From NCBI GenBank assembly GCA_963818775.1, contig CAWFUF010000022.1:104735-168734 (forward strand): a DNA stretch of 64,000 nucleotides, given 5' to 3'. The notes under the pieces are model-generated. The model saw only the letters and a list, made by a program, of their open reading frames with translations, was not told the DNA's origin and ran no database searches. The DNA comes from JAMXLO01 sp963818775 (GTDB taxonomy: Bacteria; Pseudomonadota; Alphaproteobacteria; Acetobacterales; Acetobacteraceae). Below are positions 48,191 through 56,377 of the stretch, one piece after another (positions within the stretch are counted from its first letter, which is position 1; each line of letters begins with the position of its first letter). Position numbers and translations under genes: made by a program.

Positions 48191-48874
48191 CGGGTTGGGA
48201 GATATGCCGACGACTGCAACATCTATGTGCGGTCGCAGGCGGCAGGCGAGCGGGTGATGGCGTCGGTGACGTTGTTCCTGGAGAACCGGCTGCGGCTCAA
48301 CGTCAACCGGCAGAAGAGCGCAGTCGCCCCGATCGGAGAACGCGAGTTCCTCGGCCACCGTCTAGGCAAGGGAGGGGCGCTTGGCATCGGGCGCAAGAGT
48401 CTGGCCCGCGCCAAGGATCGTCTGCGTGAGATCACTCGGCGCAATCGCGGGGACTGCTCGATGGAGCAGATGATCGAGCAGACGAACCGCTTCTCCACGG
48501 GCTGGGTGACATACTACCGCCACGCTCAGAGCACGAGCACGCTGCGCGACCTTGACAGATGGCTCCGTCGCAGTTGCGCTGCGTCCAGCTCAGGCGCTGC
48601 AAGCGCGTCCGCACGATCATCGACTTCCTGATCGACAATGGCGTGACGCGGGTAAATGCCTTCAAATTGGCTTCGTCGGGCAAGGGGTGGTGGCGCTTGA
48701 CCGACAGCCAGCAGGCCAAGACAGCCATGCCCGTCGCGTGGTTCGACGCACGCGGGCTGACCAGAATGGCCAACCATCACGCCGCACTCAATCTTGTCGG
48801 AAACCGCCGTGGTACGTGATCCGTAAGCCCGGTGGTGTGAGAGGGGGACGCCGCGAGGCGTCTCCCTACTCGAT
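48191..48874 (+). mobile_element. Group II intron, 3' portion
   Basis: After the reverse transcriptase stop (48819) comes GTGATCCGTAAGCCCGGTGG and a GGGGGACGCCGCGAGGCGTC hairpin, ending CTACTCGAT. This looks like domain V and VI of bacterial group II introns, so the intron's 3' splice site is placed near 48874. The 5' half of such an intron is at 42657-43398 in the opposite orientation. Confidence 0.72.
48194..48819 (+). pseudogene. ltrA: Group II intron reverse transcriptase/maturase, C-terminal fragment
   Basis: The first frame has the catalytic RYADDCNIYVRSQAAGERVM, SAVAPIGEREFLGHRLG and the start of the maturase domain FSTGWVTYYRHAQ. After about 48570 the frame changes to LRCVQLRRCKRVRT, FKLASSGKGWWRLTDS and NHHAALNLVG, the maturase end. 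One missing A in the CGCAG(A)TTG region explains the shift. The N-terminal half is absent upstream, replaced by the palindrome. It is not functional. Confidence 0.86.
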
Positions 48875-48960
48875 TTCCTCGTGTGCAGCTACAAAGACGT
48901 GGATGGTGGGCCTTCGCTCACCATGACGGCGACGAGTGGCCGATGAGACTCGTGGCCCCG

Positions 48961-50178
48961 TCAGCCCTCGTAACGCTTCACCGCGACCACCGCATTGGTT
49001 CCGCCGAATGCAAAAGCGTTGCTGATGGCGGCCCGGATCGGACGCTCCCGCGCATGACAAGGCGTCACATCGAGATCACACTCGGGATCGACTTCCTCGA
49101 TGTTGATGGTGGGCGGAACGATCCCGTGGCGGATCGCCTCGATGACCGCGATCAACTCGAGCGAACCGCTCGCGCCAAGCGCGTGCCCATGCATTGATTT
49201 GGTCGAGGAGATCGACAGGCGCCTGGCCGCGTCACCGAACACCGCCTTGAGGACCTTGATCTCCGTGATGTCGTTGGCGACGGTGCCGGTGCCGTGCGCG
49301 TTGATGTAGTCAATGGCATCGACCGAGACGCGGGCGTCGGCAAGACACGCTCGTATCGCGGCGGCCGTACCTTCGATCGTCGGCGCCACCAGGTCGGCTG
49401 CATCAGCGCTCATCCCCACCCCGGCGATCTGCGCCAGGATCTCTGCCCCGCGCGCCTTGGCGTGATCCGCCCGTTCGAGTACCACCATGCCCGCTCCTTC
49501 GGCGAGCACGAGACCTTTGCGATGCCGATCGAACGGCCGGCATGTGTCGGGCGCCATGACGCGTAGCGCCTCCCACGCCTTCAGGATCCCGTAGGTCAAC
49601 GGCGCCTCCGTGCCGCCGACGATCGCTGCATCGATGACGTTGCTGCGCAGCAGCCACACGGCCGTTGCGATCGCGTGGTTGGACGATGCGCACGCCGAAG
49701 AGACGGTGAACACGGGGCCGCGGATGCCGAACGCCATACTGATCTGACTTGCCGGCGCACTCGGCATGACCCGCGGCACACTGAACACGTTGGCGCGCTT
49801 GGCACCTTCAAGGAAAAGCCTGCGGTACAATTCGTCGATCGTCTCTCCCCCTGCCGTGCCGACGCCGACCAGGCAACCGGTTCGGTGTCCAACCTGCTCG
49901 ATCGGCAAGCCCGACTGTGCGAGCGCCTGCTGGGCCGCAACGATCGCCAATACGCTGAAGCGGTCGAGCATCGGCAACCGACGGGCGTCGAGCATTTCGC
50001 GAGGATCAGGCGCGGGAATGGCGCCGACGACAGAGACCTTCAGATCGGACGGTGCAGCCTGCTCGAGTTTGCCGAGACCGCAGCGCCCGTCCTGCAGAGC
50101 CGACCAGAATGCGGCCACCGAATGGCCAAGCGCCGAAACGCACCCGGCGCCGGTGACCACGACAGGCTCATGCTGCAC
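48961..50178 (-). CDS. Beta-ketoacyl-ACP synthase (KAS II-like)
   Basis: The 405-residue condensing enzyme has the nucleophile in SSACASSNHAI, His in NAHGTGT and His in KSMHGHALGASG, plus the C-terminal NAFAFGGTNAV. It extends acyl chains on acyl carrier protein. GTG 50178 is preferred, since GAAGGA lies 8 bases upstream, and it overlaps the ACP stop. A TTG at 50193 is another option. With the dedicated ACP and the LpxD homologue upstream on the same strand, it probably builds a special acyl chain rather than serving bulk fatty acid synthesis. Confidence 0.9.
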   Translation of the reverse strand: MQHEPVVVTGAGCVSALGHSVAAFWSALQDGRCGLGKLEQAAPSDLKVSVVGAIPAPDPREMLDARRLPMLDRFSVLAIVAAQQALAQSGLPIEQVGHRTGCLVGVGTAGGETIDELYRRLFLEGAKRANVFSVPRVMPSAPASQISMAFGIRGPVFTVSSACASSNHAIATAVWLLRSNVIDAAIVGGTEAPLTYGILKAWEALRVMAPDTCRPFDRHRKGLVLAEGAGMVVLERADHAKARGAEILAQIAGVGMSADAADLVAPTIEGTAAAIRACLADARVSVDAIDYINAHGTGTVANDITEIKVLKAVFGDAARRLSISSTKSMHGHALGASGSLELIAVIEAIRHGIVPPTINIEEVDPECDLDVTPCHARERPIRAAISNAFAFGGTNAVVAVKRYEG

Positions 50179-50434
50179 TGCTGCGTCCTTCAAGCCCGAG
50201 CGAGTGGCCCAGCTCGATAAGGTTCGCGACAGTCTTGTAGGCGTTCCAGGCCTCGACCGCGTCCCCCGGTATGGTCACGTCATATTCGTCTTCGATCGTC
50301 ATGATGATCTCGACCAGATCGAGTGACGTAACGCCCAGTTCGGACAGGACAAACTCCGGCTTGATCACCGACGGGTCCAAATGGGCCTGTTTGGCAATCA
50401 CTCTCATAAGCGCGTCTGTCATCGTCTCTTCCAT
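50168..50434 (-). CDS. Acyl carrier protein
   Basis: This 88-residue protein has the phosphopantetheine site GVTSLDLVEIIM with Ser37, preceded by helix I and followed by IEDEYDVTIP, which is typical of ACPs though more divergent than housekeeping AcpP (GVTSLD instead of GADSLD). ATG 50434 has AGGTGA upstream. It overlaps the KAS start by 11 bases and lies 29 bases after the lpxD-like stop, which indicates one operon and a dedicated acyl donor. Confidence 0.88.
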   Translation of the reverse strand: MEETMTDALMRVIAKQAHLDPSVIKPEFVLSELGVTSLDLVEIIMTIEDEYDVTIPGDAVEAWNAYKTVANLIELGHSLGLEGRSSAA

Positions 50435-50463
50435 GGTCACCTGCCGGCGTTGTTTCTGTTCGA

Positions 50464-51555
50464 CTATAGGCCATCGACGACGCCCGATCTGACCTCGGCC
50501 AGTCGGGCCACGAGCCGCCGCACGCGCCGCATCAACTTCAGATTCTCCATCGCCTCGGCGCGCGGCACTGCCGGATATCCAGCATACACCCCGCCAGCCG
50601 GAATGTTGGTTCCAACGCAGGCCGCTCCGCCCACAACGGCCCAGGCGCCGACCTTGAGGTGGTCGGCAACTCCCACTCGACCACCGAGCACCGCACCGTC
50701 ACCGATGACCACACCGCCCGCAAGTCCCACCTGTCCGCAGATCAGGCAATCCGTGCCGATCTCGACGTTATGGCCAATCATCACGAGATCATCGATCTTG
50801 GTGCCGGCACCGATACGCGTCGGCTTCAGCGTGCCACGGTCGATCGAGGTCAGTGCGCCGACCTCCACATCATCACCGACCTCAACGATCGACAAGGCAT
50901 GAATTTTCAGCAATTCGTTCCGCTCCGGATCGGTCGGCGCCGCACCGGCAGGGCCTTGTGCCGCTTCGAGCGCGCCAGGCCGCGTCGGCACAAAACTGAA
51001 CCCATCCGCACCGATCGACGCGTTATGGTGCAGGACGACGCGATCTCCCACGCGGCATCCCCAGCCGATGCGAACGCCGGGATAGACGAGGCAATCCGCG
51101 CCGAGCGTCGCGCCGGCCGCCAGCGTCGCTTGCGACAGGATCACCGAGCGGGCCCCGACAGATGCGCCCGGGCCGATGACAACCAAGGGTCCGACCGTCG
51201 CCCCTTCACCGATCATCGCATCCGATGCGACCACGGCGCTCGGATGTACGCCCGGATGAACCTCGGGACGATACCGGAACACCTGCGTGATCGCTGGCAG
51301 ACTGGAGCGGGATCGAGGCATGAAGATCACAGTCTGAAAGCTCTGAAGCGGGATTTGCGTGCCCTCCGGCACGAGCGCGATCTTTGCCTGACTTGCCCCT
51401 AGGATCCTGATTGTATCCGCCGAGGCCGCGATCGCGACATCGCCCTCGCAGGAGGCTTCCGCCGGATGCACGGCACGAGAAATCTCCACGTCGGCAGCGC
51501 CCATCACGCGTCCGTCCAACGCTGCAGCCAGCACAGAAGCTTTCATGGTCGCCAT
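50464..51555 (-). CDS. lpxD: LpxD-like UDP-3-O-acylglucosamine N-acyltransferase
   Basis: The 363-residue protein has an N-terminal uridine-binding-like domain followed by left-handed beta-helix hexapeptide repeats (IGEGATVGPLVVIGPGASVG). It carries LpxD marks VLHHNASIGADGFSF, SIDRGTL, IDDLVMIGHNVEIG with the catalytic His, and a C-terminal helical extension (MRRVRRLVARLAEV). LpxD adds the 3-hydroxyacyl chain to UDP-glucosamine in lipid A synthesis. Standard lpxD usually neighbours bamA/fabZ/lpxA; here it heads an lpxD-acp-KAS operon, so it may be a second, specialised copy. Confidence 0.85.
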   Translation of the reverse strand: MATMKASVLAAALDGRVMGAADVEISRAVHPAEASCEGDVAIAASADTIRILGASQAKIALVPEGTQIPLQSFQTVIFMPRSRSSLPAITQVFRYRPEVHPGVHPSAVVASDAMIGEGATVGPLVVIGPGASVGARSVILSQATLAAGATLGADCLVYPGVRIGWGCRVGDRVVLHHNASIGADGFSFVPTRPGALEAAQGPAGAAPTDPERNELLKIHALSIVEVGDDVEVGALTSIDRGTLKPTRIGAGTKIDDLVMIGHNVEIGTDCLICGQVGLAGGVVIGDGAVLGGRVGVADHLKVGAWAVVGGAACVGTNIPAGGVYAGYPAVPRAEAMENLKLMRRVRRLVARLAEVRSGVVDGL

Positions 51556-52054
51556 TCTGACCCGCGGCTTGAGACAATCAAATAGGTGAAATCCGGTCGT
51601 CGTGACACTTCATGTAGCACTTCAGTATGCAAATTGGCACCAGGATTGGTGGTCAGCCGGCTCTATCTTGTCACCGTGGTGCACGACAGACCTGAAATAT
51701 TCAGCAAGGGCCGCGTCGGCGAGCACAAGGAATCATCGCGGCCAAACGTGGCGCACGTCTTCGCTGGTCCAGCCAGCGATCATCCTGGTCTCCTCTCCGG
51801 AGTGGTTTGTTCGTTCGACGCCATGGTCGCTGCATACGCTATGCAAAACCGGCAAAAACCATAATGCTCACGACAGAATCGCAGGGGCGCCGGTGGCCCA
51901 GGATTTCATCGCCGCTTTCAGGAACCACTTGTCCATATTTTGCGACGCCCTAGGGAGAACCGCAATCTGTGGCCTGTTCGGACGAGACGACACGGCGGGG
52001 CTCCTGCAAATTAGGGGCAACCCCAGGTGGTAGACAGCTTGCCGGACTGATGTG
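51556..52054. other. 499-base gap, no recognised gene
   Basis: Short frames occur on both strands (for example 51586-51864 plus) but none resembles a known family or has a good ribosome site. The region is the promoter side of both the lpxD operon and the cyclase gene. Confidence 0.4.
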
Positions 52055-53080
52055 ATGATGAGACCACCCACCATGTCAGTGACCGGGGCATCGCATTTGA
52101 CCGAAAGGCCGCTCAATCGGCGGAAGCTGATCGCGGTAGTCCACGCGGACATGGTCGGCTATAGCCGCCTCATCGGGTTGGACGACATAGGAACGATCGA
52201 ACGGCTGCGTACGCTGCGCGGCGAGGTCATTGACCCCGCCATCAATGATCATGGTGGCCAGATCGTCCAGACCGGAGGCGATTCCCTGCTCATTGTGTTC
52301 GATAGCATCGAGGGGGCGGTACGCTGCGCCGTGCAGGTGCAGCAACAGGTGCAGATACGCGACGGCGACCTTACCCCCGATCGAGCCATTCGGTTCCGCA
52401 TGGGAATCAACATTGGCGACGTAATTGCCGATGGGACGGATTTGCATGGTGACGTGGTCAACGTGGCGGCCAGGCTTCAGGCAGAATGTCCGCCGGGTGG
52501 CATCTGCGTCACGCGACCGGTGCGCGATCATGTGCGCGACCGGCTAAATCTGGCGTTCGACGAACTTGGCGCGCTCGAACTCAAAAACATAGCGCGACGG
52601 GTCGAGGCATTTGTGTTGCGGCTTGAGCCAGAAGCCGCCGGCATGCCCAAGGCTTCGTCGAACCAGCAATTACGCTCGATGCCGACCCGACCTCGCCCGT
52701 CTGTCACGGCGACGATGCCAGGTCAGGGTGTTCCGAGTGTTAGACCCACACCGGAAGAGGCTGTTGTCGCGCTCCGACAAATCGTGAGGGCGTGGGAGCT
52801 CGATCGGTTTGACGCAACAGCGCTGGTCGGCGTTCCTGGGGGCAACATCGCGGCAATCGTGTGGACAGAAGACCTGCTGCTGCGCGTTGCTTGTCTGATC
52901 GATTTGGAGCAGGCGTTCCTGAAGCTGGATCCCAAGGGAGGTATCCCACGGTGGGTCACAACACGAAAGCCAGGACCATTCTTTGGCGATTCCTCACCAC
53001 TGCAGATGATGACCGGCAGCACGCGTAAGATGGCGGAGCTGCTGCAGCAGGTCGAACGGTGGAGTGCCGGTCGGCACTGA
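52055..53080 (+). CDS. Class III nucleotide cyclase fused to an Xre/MbcA/ParS-like domain
   Basis: Residues ~20-190 form a class III cyclase catalytic domain: AVVHADMVGYSRLIG (first metal Asp), QTGGDSLLIVFDSIEGA (second Asp), RMGINIGDVIADG, and DVVNVAARLQAECP with the catalytic Asn and Arg. After a Pro/Ser linker, residues ~225-340 (EEAVVALRQIVRAWELDR, LLRVACLIDLEQAFLKLD, FFGDSSPLQMMTGSTRKMAELL) resemble the helical Xre region and C-terminal toxin-binding part of MbcA/ParS antitoxins. It would make cAMP or cGMP; the role of the second domain is unknown. No RES-type toxin gene is adjacent. ATG 52073 is an alternative start. Confidence 0.75.
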   Translation: MMRPPTMSVTGASHLTERPLNRRKLIAVVHADMVGYSRLIGLDDIGTIERLRTLRGEVIDPAINDHGGQIVQTGGDSLLIVFDSIEGAVRCAVQVQQQVQIRDGDLTPDRAIRFRMGINIGDVIADGTDLHGDVVNVAARLQAECPPGGICVTRPVRDHVRDRLNLAFDELGALELKNIARRVEAFVLRLEPEAAGMPKASSNQQLRSMPTRPRPSVTATMPGQGVPSVRPTPEEAVVALRQIVRAWELDRFDATALVGVPGGNIAAIVWTEDLLLRVACLIDLEQAFLKLDPKGGIPRWVTTRKPGPFFGDSSPLQMMTGSTRKMAELLQQVERWSAGRH

Positions 53081-53154
53081 TCTCATAAGGCCGGTCGCTC
53101 ACCAGCCCGGGACCAGTAGCCGCCTGATGGGGCAGCTGCCGGTCTCGGTTCAGC

Positions 53155-53421
53155 TCAATCGCAGAGCTTGACGTCGAGCACATACCAGCACTTGGGACCA
53201 GTGGTCTGCGCCACGGGCTGGACCGGATGCTCGTCGGCAACCCGCGAGAAGCCGTATCCATCGACCTGCCAGTGGCCCGCCGGGGCGCTGTAGGACGACA
53301 GGAACTGCGCTTCCGCCTTCGATGCCGCGTGCCCGTTGACGACGTAGTCCTGGGCGTGGGCCAAAGGCGCGAATGCGTTGAGGGCCACTGTTGCGGCGGC
53401 TAGAACCAGAAACTTGCCCAT
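53155..53421 (-). CDS. Small exported protein of unknown function
   Basis: The 88-residue product starts with a signal peptide (MGKFLVLAAATVALNAFAPLAHAQD, written here only as ending AHA-QD) and a mature part of about 64 residues with two Cys near the end (KCWYVLDVKLCD), possibly a disulphide. No family is recognised. It converges with the cyclase gene and lies downstream of, and parallel to, the mucR-like gene. Confidence 0.65.
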   Translation of the reverse strand: MGKFLVLAAATVALNAFAPLAHAQDYVVNGHAASKAEAQFLSSYSAPAGHWQVDGYGFSRVADEHPVQPVAQTTGPKCWYVLDVKLCD

Positions 53422-53629
53422 GACCCACTCCGTTCGCTTTTGGCCCCAAGGGGCGGTTCGTGACGCGACGGAAATTGGCCTCGGACGGGCCGTACCGATA
53501 TGAAGTGATTCACTGCTCGCGGACCAGCGGCTGGAGAGTTTTACCCGACAAAATCCCGGATTGAAGTCTGTCTGTTCCCGGCCGGCGGTGAGGTCGGTGA
53601 CAATGGCTGACGCCTCCTGCCGGATCGGG

Positions 53630-54055
53630 TCAGCCGGCCGCGCGTCTAGCTTGCTTTCGCGCTGCCGTCACCGGGAGACGCCCCAGGCCAAAGCGTTTCG
53701 CCAATTTGGAGCGCACCTTTGCGTAGTCCGGTGCCACGATGGGATACGACACCGGGAGACCCCACTTCTGCCGGTATTGATCCGGCGTGAGCTGGTGATC
53801 GGTCCCAAGATGCCGCTTCAGCATCGAAAAGCGCTTGCCACATTCGAGGCAGACAAGGTGGTCCGAGAAAACAGATTGCTTCACCGGCACAGGTGATTTC
53901 CCGTTTGACGACTCAGGCCCACGCTCAGCATCCGCCAGGGCGCGATGGACATCGTGGATCAGCTTTGGGACGTCTGCAGAAGAGATCGCATTTTTCGCTA
54001 GATGCGCAGAGACGATTTGCGCCGCGAGAGTACGCAAGTAATCGCGGTCGGTCAT
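53630..54055 (-). CDS. MucR/Ros-family zinc-finger regulator
   Basis: The 141-residue protein has VCLECGKRFSMLKRHLGTDH, the Cys2His2 zinc finger of the Ros/MucR family, followed by LTPDQYRQKWGLP and YPIVAPDYAKVRSKLAKRFGLG. In alphaproteobacteria these nucleoid-associated regulators control exopolysaccharide, motility and cell-cycle genes by binding AT-rich DNA. ATG 54055 matches the common MucR start. It is divergent from a solute-binding protein gene. Confidence 0.92.
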   Translation of the reverse strand: MTDRDYLRTLAAQIVSAHLAKNAISSADVPKLIHDVHRALADAERGPESSNGKSPVPVKQSVFSDHLVCLECGKRFSMLKRHLGTDHQLTPDQYRQKWGLPVSYPIVAPDYAKVRSKLAKRFGLGRLPVTAARKQARRAAG

Positions 54056-54189
54056 ATGGCCCTCTACAATTCGGACTGGAGAACCTATGATCGCCAATCA
54101 CTTTGTCTACGGGTTGGTGCGGATGTGGATGTAATTTCATTCGCTTGGCCAATTCGAGGACCAGGCTGGCTCGGGGGGAGGCGCTCATC

Positions 54190-55065
54190 ATGATGGCAGC
54201 ACTGTGCAGATGGCGAACGACGGCAGGGTTCGCCATGCTGGTCTTTCTGGCAATGGCCTTCCTGCCGGGCCCAGCGTCCGCGGGTGCGCTCGACCGCATT
54301 CGCCAGGACAACGTCATCCGCGTCGCGTGGCGCGCCGACGCGCCGCCCTTTTCCTACAAGAACGACAATGAGCAACCCGCCGGATTGATGGTTGATCTCT
54401 GCCAGGCGGTCGTCAGACGGCTCGCACAGCAGTTGAATCTGCCGTCTTTGAAAATAAGCTATCTCACGGTGACTGCGGTCGATCGCTTCGAGGCAATTCA
54501 GCAGAACAAGGCCGATCTGCTCTGTGAGCCAACCAGCAGCACTCTGTCACGCCGCAAGCTCGTGGATTTCTCGGTGACGACGTTTGTTGACGGCGCCAGC
54601 CTCATGATCACATCAGACGGACCGCATAATCTACAGGAGCTGGCTGGACGGACAATCGGCGTACTGGCCGGCACGACGACAGAGCAGGAGCTGCGCAATA
54701 CGCTCAGTGGCGCCGGGATCACCGCAGAGGTCATTCCAGCCAAGACCCACGCAGAGGGCCAGGCAATGTTGGAAAATGGCAAGACCTCAGCCTACTTCGC
54801 CGATCGATCGATCCTGATGGCGCTTATCGCGAACAGCAAGGCACCCGAGAAATTGAGACTGGCAGATTCCTACCTGACCATAGAAACCTACGCATTGGCC
54901 TTGCCGCACGGCGACGACGATTTCCGGCTCGAAATCGATCGCGCGCTCAGCCATATTTATGGCTCCGGCGAAATCACCGCAATTCTGGAGCACACATTCG
55001 GCAAGAACTTCCAGCCAGGGCCGATGCTGCAGATGGTTTACCTGCTCTCAGGATTGCCTGACTAA
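54190..55065 (+). CDS. Periplasmic solute-binding protein, family 3
   Basis: This 291-residue protein has a signal peptide ending PASAGA around residue 32 and the SBP3 core: NVIRVAWRADAPPFSYKN, PAGLMVDLCQAVVRRL, ADLLCEPTSSTLSRRKLVDFS, LAGRTIGVLAGTTTEQEL and YFADRSILMALI. It binds an amino acid or similar small ligand in the periplasm. No ABC permease or ATPase gene lies beside it, so it may be an orphan receptor. ATG 54190 follows a GGGGGGAG ribosome site. Confidence 0.88.
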   Translation: MMAALCRWRTTAGFAMLVFLAMAFLPGPASAGALDRIRQDNVIRVAWRADAPPFSYKNDNEQPAGLMVDLCQAVVRRLAQQLNLPSLKISYLTVTAVDRFEAIQQNKADLLCEPTSSTLSRRKLVDFSVTTFVDGASLMITSDGPHNLQELAGRTIGVLAGTTTEQELRNTLSGAGITAEVIPAKTHAEGQAMLENGKTSAYFADRSILMALIANSKAPEKLRLADSYLTIETYALALPHGDDDFRLEIDRALSHIYGSGEITAILEHTFGKNFQPGPMLQMVYLLSGLPD

Positions 55066-55110
55066 ACTAGAATGCAATTACCTGACCTGCCGTGGCAAAG
55101 ACGTAGCTGG

Positions 55111-56280
55111 CTATGAACTACCAACCGAGCGTCCCCCTGCGCGAATCTCGGACGATGAGGTGTCAAGGCGGAAACGGTGCTCAGGGATTTCGGTGAAGAG
55201 ATTGGCATGGCGCCGCGGTACGGGGATTTCGTTCAGCGCGCGTAGGCGCCCAGCCGCGTCGATCCGCACGGCTACCAGAAAGCTGCACTTTGAATTAGCG
55301 ATTTCCTCGAGCGCCGCGTGCATTCGTACCTCGTCATCGCCATAATACCTCGGTGCGATCAGCCGTTCCGCTGTATCCGCACCGATCACAAATGTAGCCC
55401 CCGGAAACAAGCGCGCCTTCTCGAGGAAGGTTGGCGCCCGCGTGAGTTCGACCGGCCACTTCCAGGCGAATTGTGCGAGCCGATGTCTCACCGTCTCGGC
55501 CGCCAGCGGTGGCTTGTCGACATTGGTAACAGAGATTTCGAACGCCACGGGCTGCTGCCTGACCTCTTCGGCGATCCGCGCCAGCAACACATGTCCCTCA
55601 TGCAGCGGGTTGAAGGAACCTGGCAACAGCACGAGTGGCCGAGGCGCTGACAGTATCATCTGGCCATCGCGCTGCACGGTGACGCGATCGACCTCGCCCG
55701 CCAGGAGCTGATCGATGGAATCCACGGTCGGGACGACCATTTCGGAAAATTGTTCATCCGCATCGAGCAGGCTGCGCGGCGACGGTACGGCAACGCCGCA
55801 TGCGTGGGCCAGCCACAGGACGATTGCGCGCGAAACCAGGTCTTCTTCGGCGGCGCGATCACGCCGGCCTTTGGCCAGCACGCCGGTGCAGTGCGCGGTG
55901 CGTGCAGAGTCGGCGAACGCGATGTGAAATCGATGCTCGCCTCTACGGGGACGATCGCTCACCAGTGCCGCCGTCGCGCCGAGACCGACCGGATCGGTGG
56001 CCGCCGGCATGAATCTGGCTGCGCGTGCCCGTACGTTTCGTGCCATCGCGATCGCGGTGTCGGCACTGCTTGCCTGTTCCGGTGCAAAGCCGAGAAACGC
56101 CGCAAGCGCCAGGGCGTCGTAGGGAACCTGCGCCTCGATCAACAGCCGAGACGCGCCGGGAACCCGCAGCAACTCGCTGATCGCGCCACTGCCGCCGCCG
56201 GTTATTGCAAGTGCAGCCTTGCGGCCGGACGCGTGCAATGCGGAGATTAATTGTTGCCACGCAACGTCCGACGGGCTCAT
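55111..56280 (-). CDS. CinA-C domain fused to NadD-like nucleotidyltransferase
   Basis: Residues ~1-170 resemble the CinA C-terminal (nicotinamide-nucleotide amidase) fold: ALAITGGGSGAISELLRVPGAS, VGLGATAALVSDRPRRGEHR and HIAF. Residues ~215-385 are a cytidylyltransferase-like domain with LLPGSFNPLHEGHVLL (HxGH motif) and DTSSSEIRAG (the ISSTxxR-like motif). The combination suggests pyridine-nucleotide salvage in a single chain. It is divergent from the EEP-family gene. Catalytic activity of each half is inferred from motifs only. Confidence 0.82.
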   Translation of the reverse strand: MSPSDVAWQQLISALHASGRKAALAITGGGSGAISELLRVPGASRLLIEAQVPYDALALAAFLGFAPEQASSADTAIAMARNVRARAARFMPAATDPVGLGATAALVSDRPRRGEHRFHIAFADSARTAHCTGVLAKGRRDRAAEEDLVSRAIVLWLAHACGVAVPSPRSLLDADEQFSEMVVPTVDSIDQLLAGEVDRVTVQRDGQMILSAPRPLVLLPGSFNPLHEGHVLLARIAEEVRQQPVAFEISVTNVDKPPLAAETVRHRLAQFAWKWPVELTRAPTFLEKARLFPGATFVIGADTAERLIAPRYYGDDEVRMHAALEEIANSKCSFLVAVRIDAAGRLRALNEIPVPRRHANLFTEIPEHRFRLDTSSSEIRAGGRSVGSS

Positions 56281-56377
56281 GGTGCGTGTGTCTTCCGAAG
56301 CTGAAAAGTATCTCGCTGAGCGTGAGAGGCAGTTCGGACAGAGTCAATCGGCCCCCTGACAGGCGGAGATAAGCGAA

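Noticed and set aside
52055..54055. A RES-type toxin next to the cyclase-antitoxin fusion
   Set aside because: The neighbouring genes are a small exported protein and MucR; neither resembles a RES toxin.
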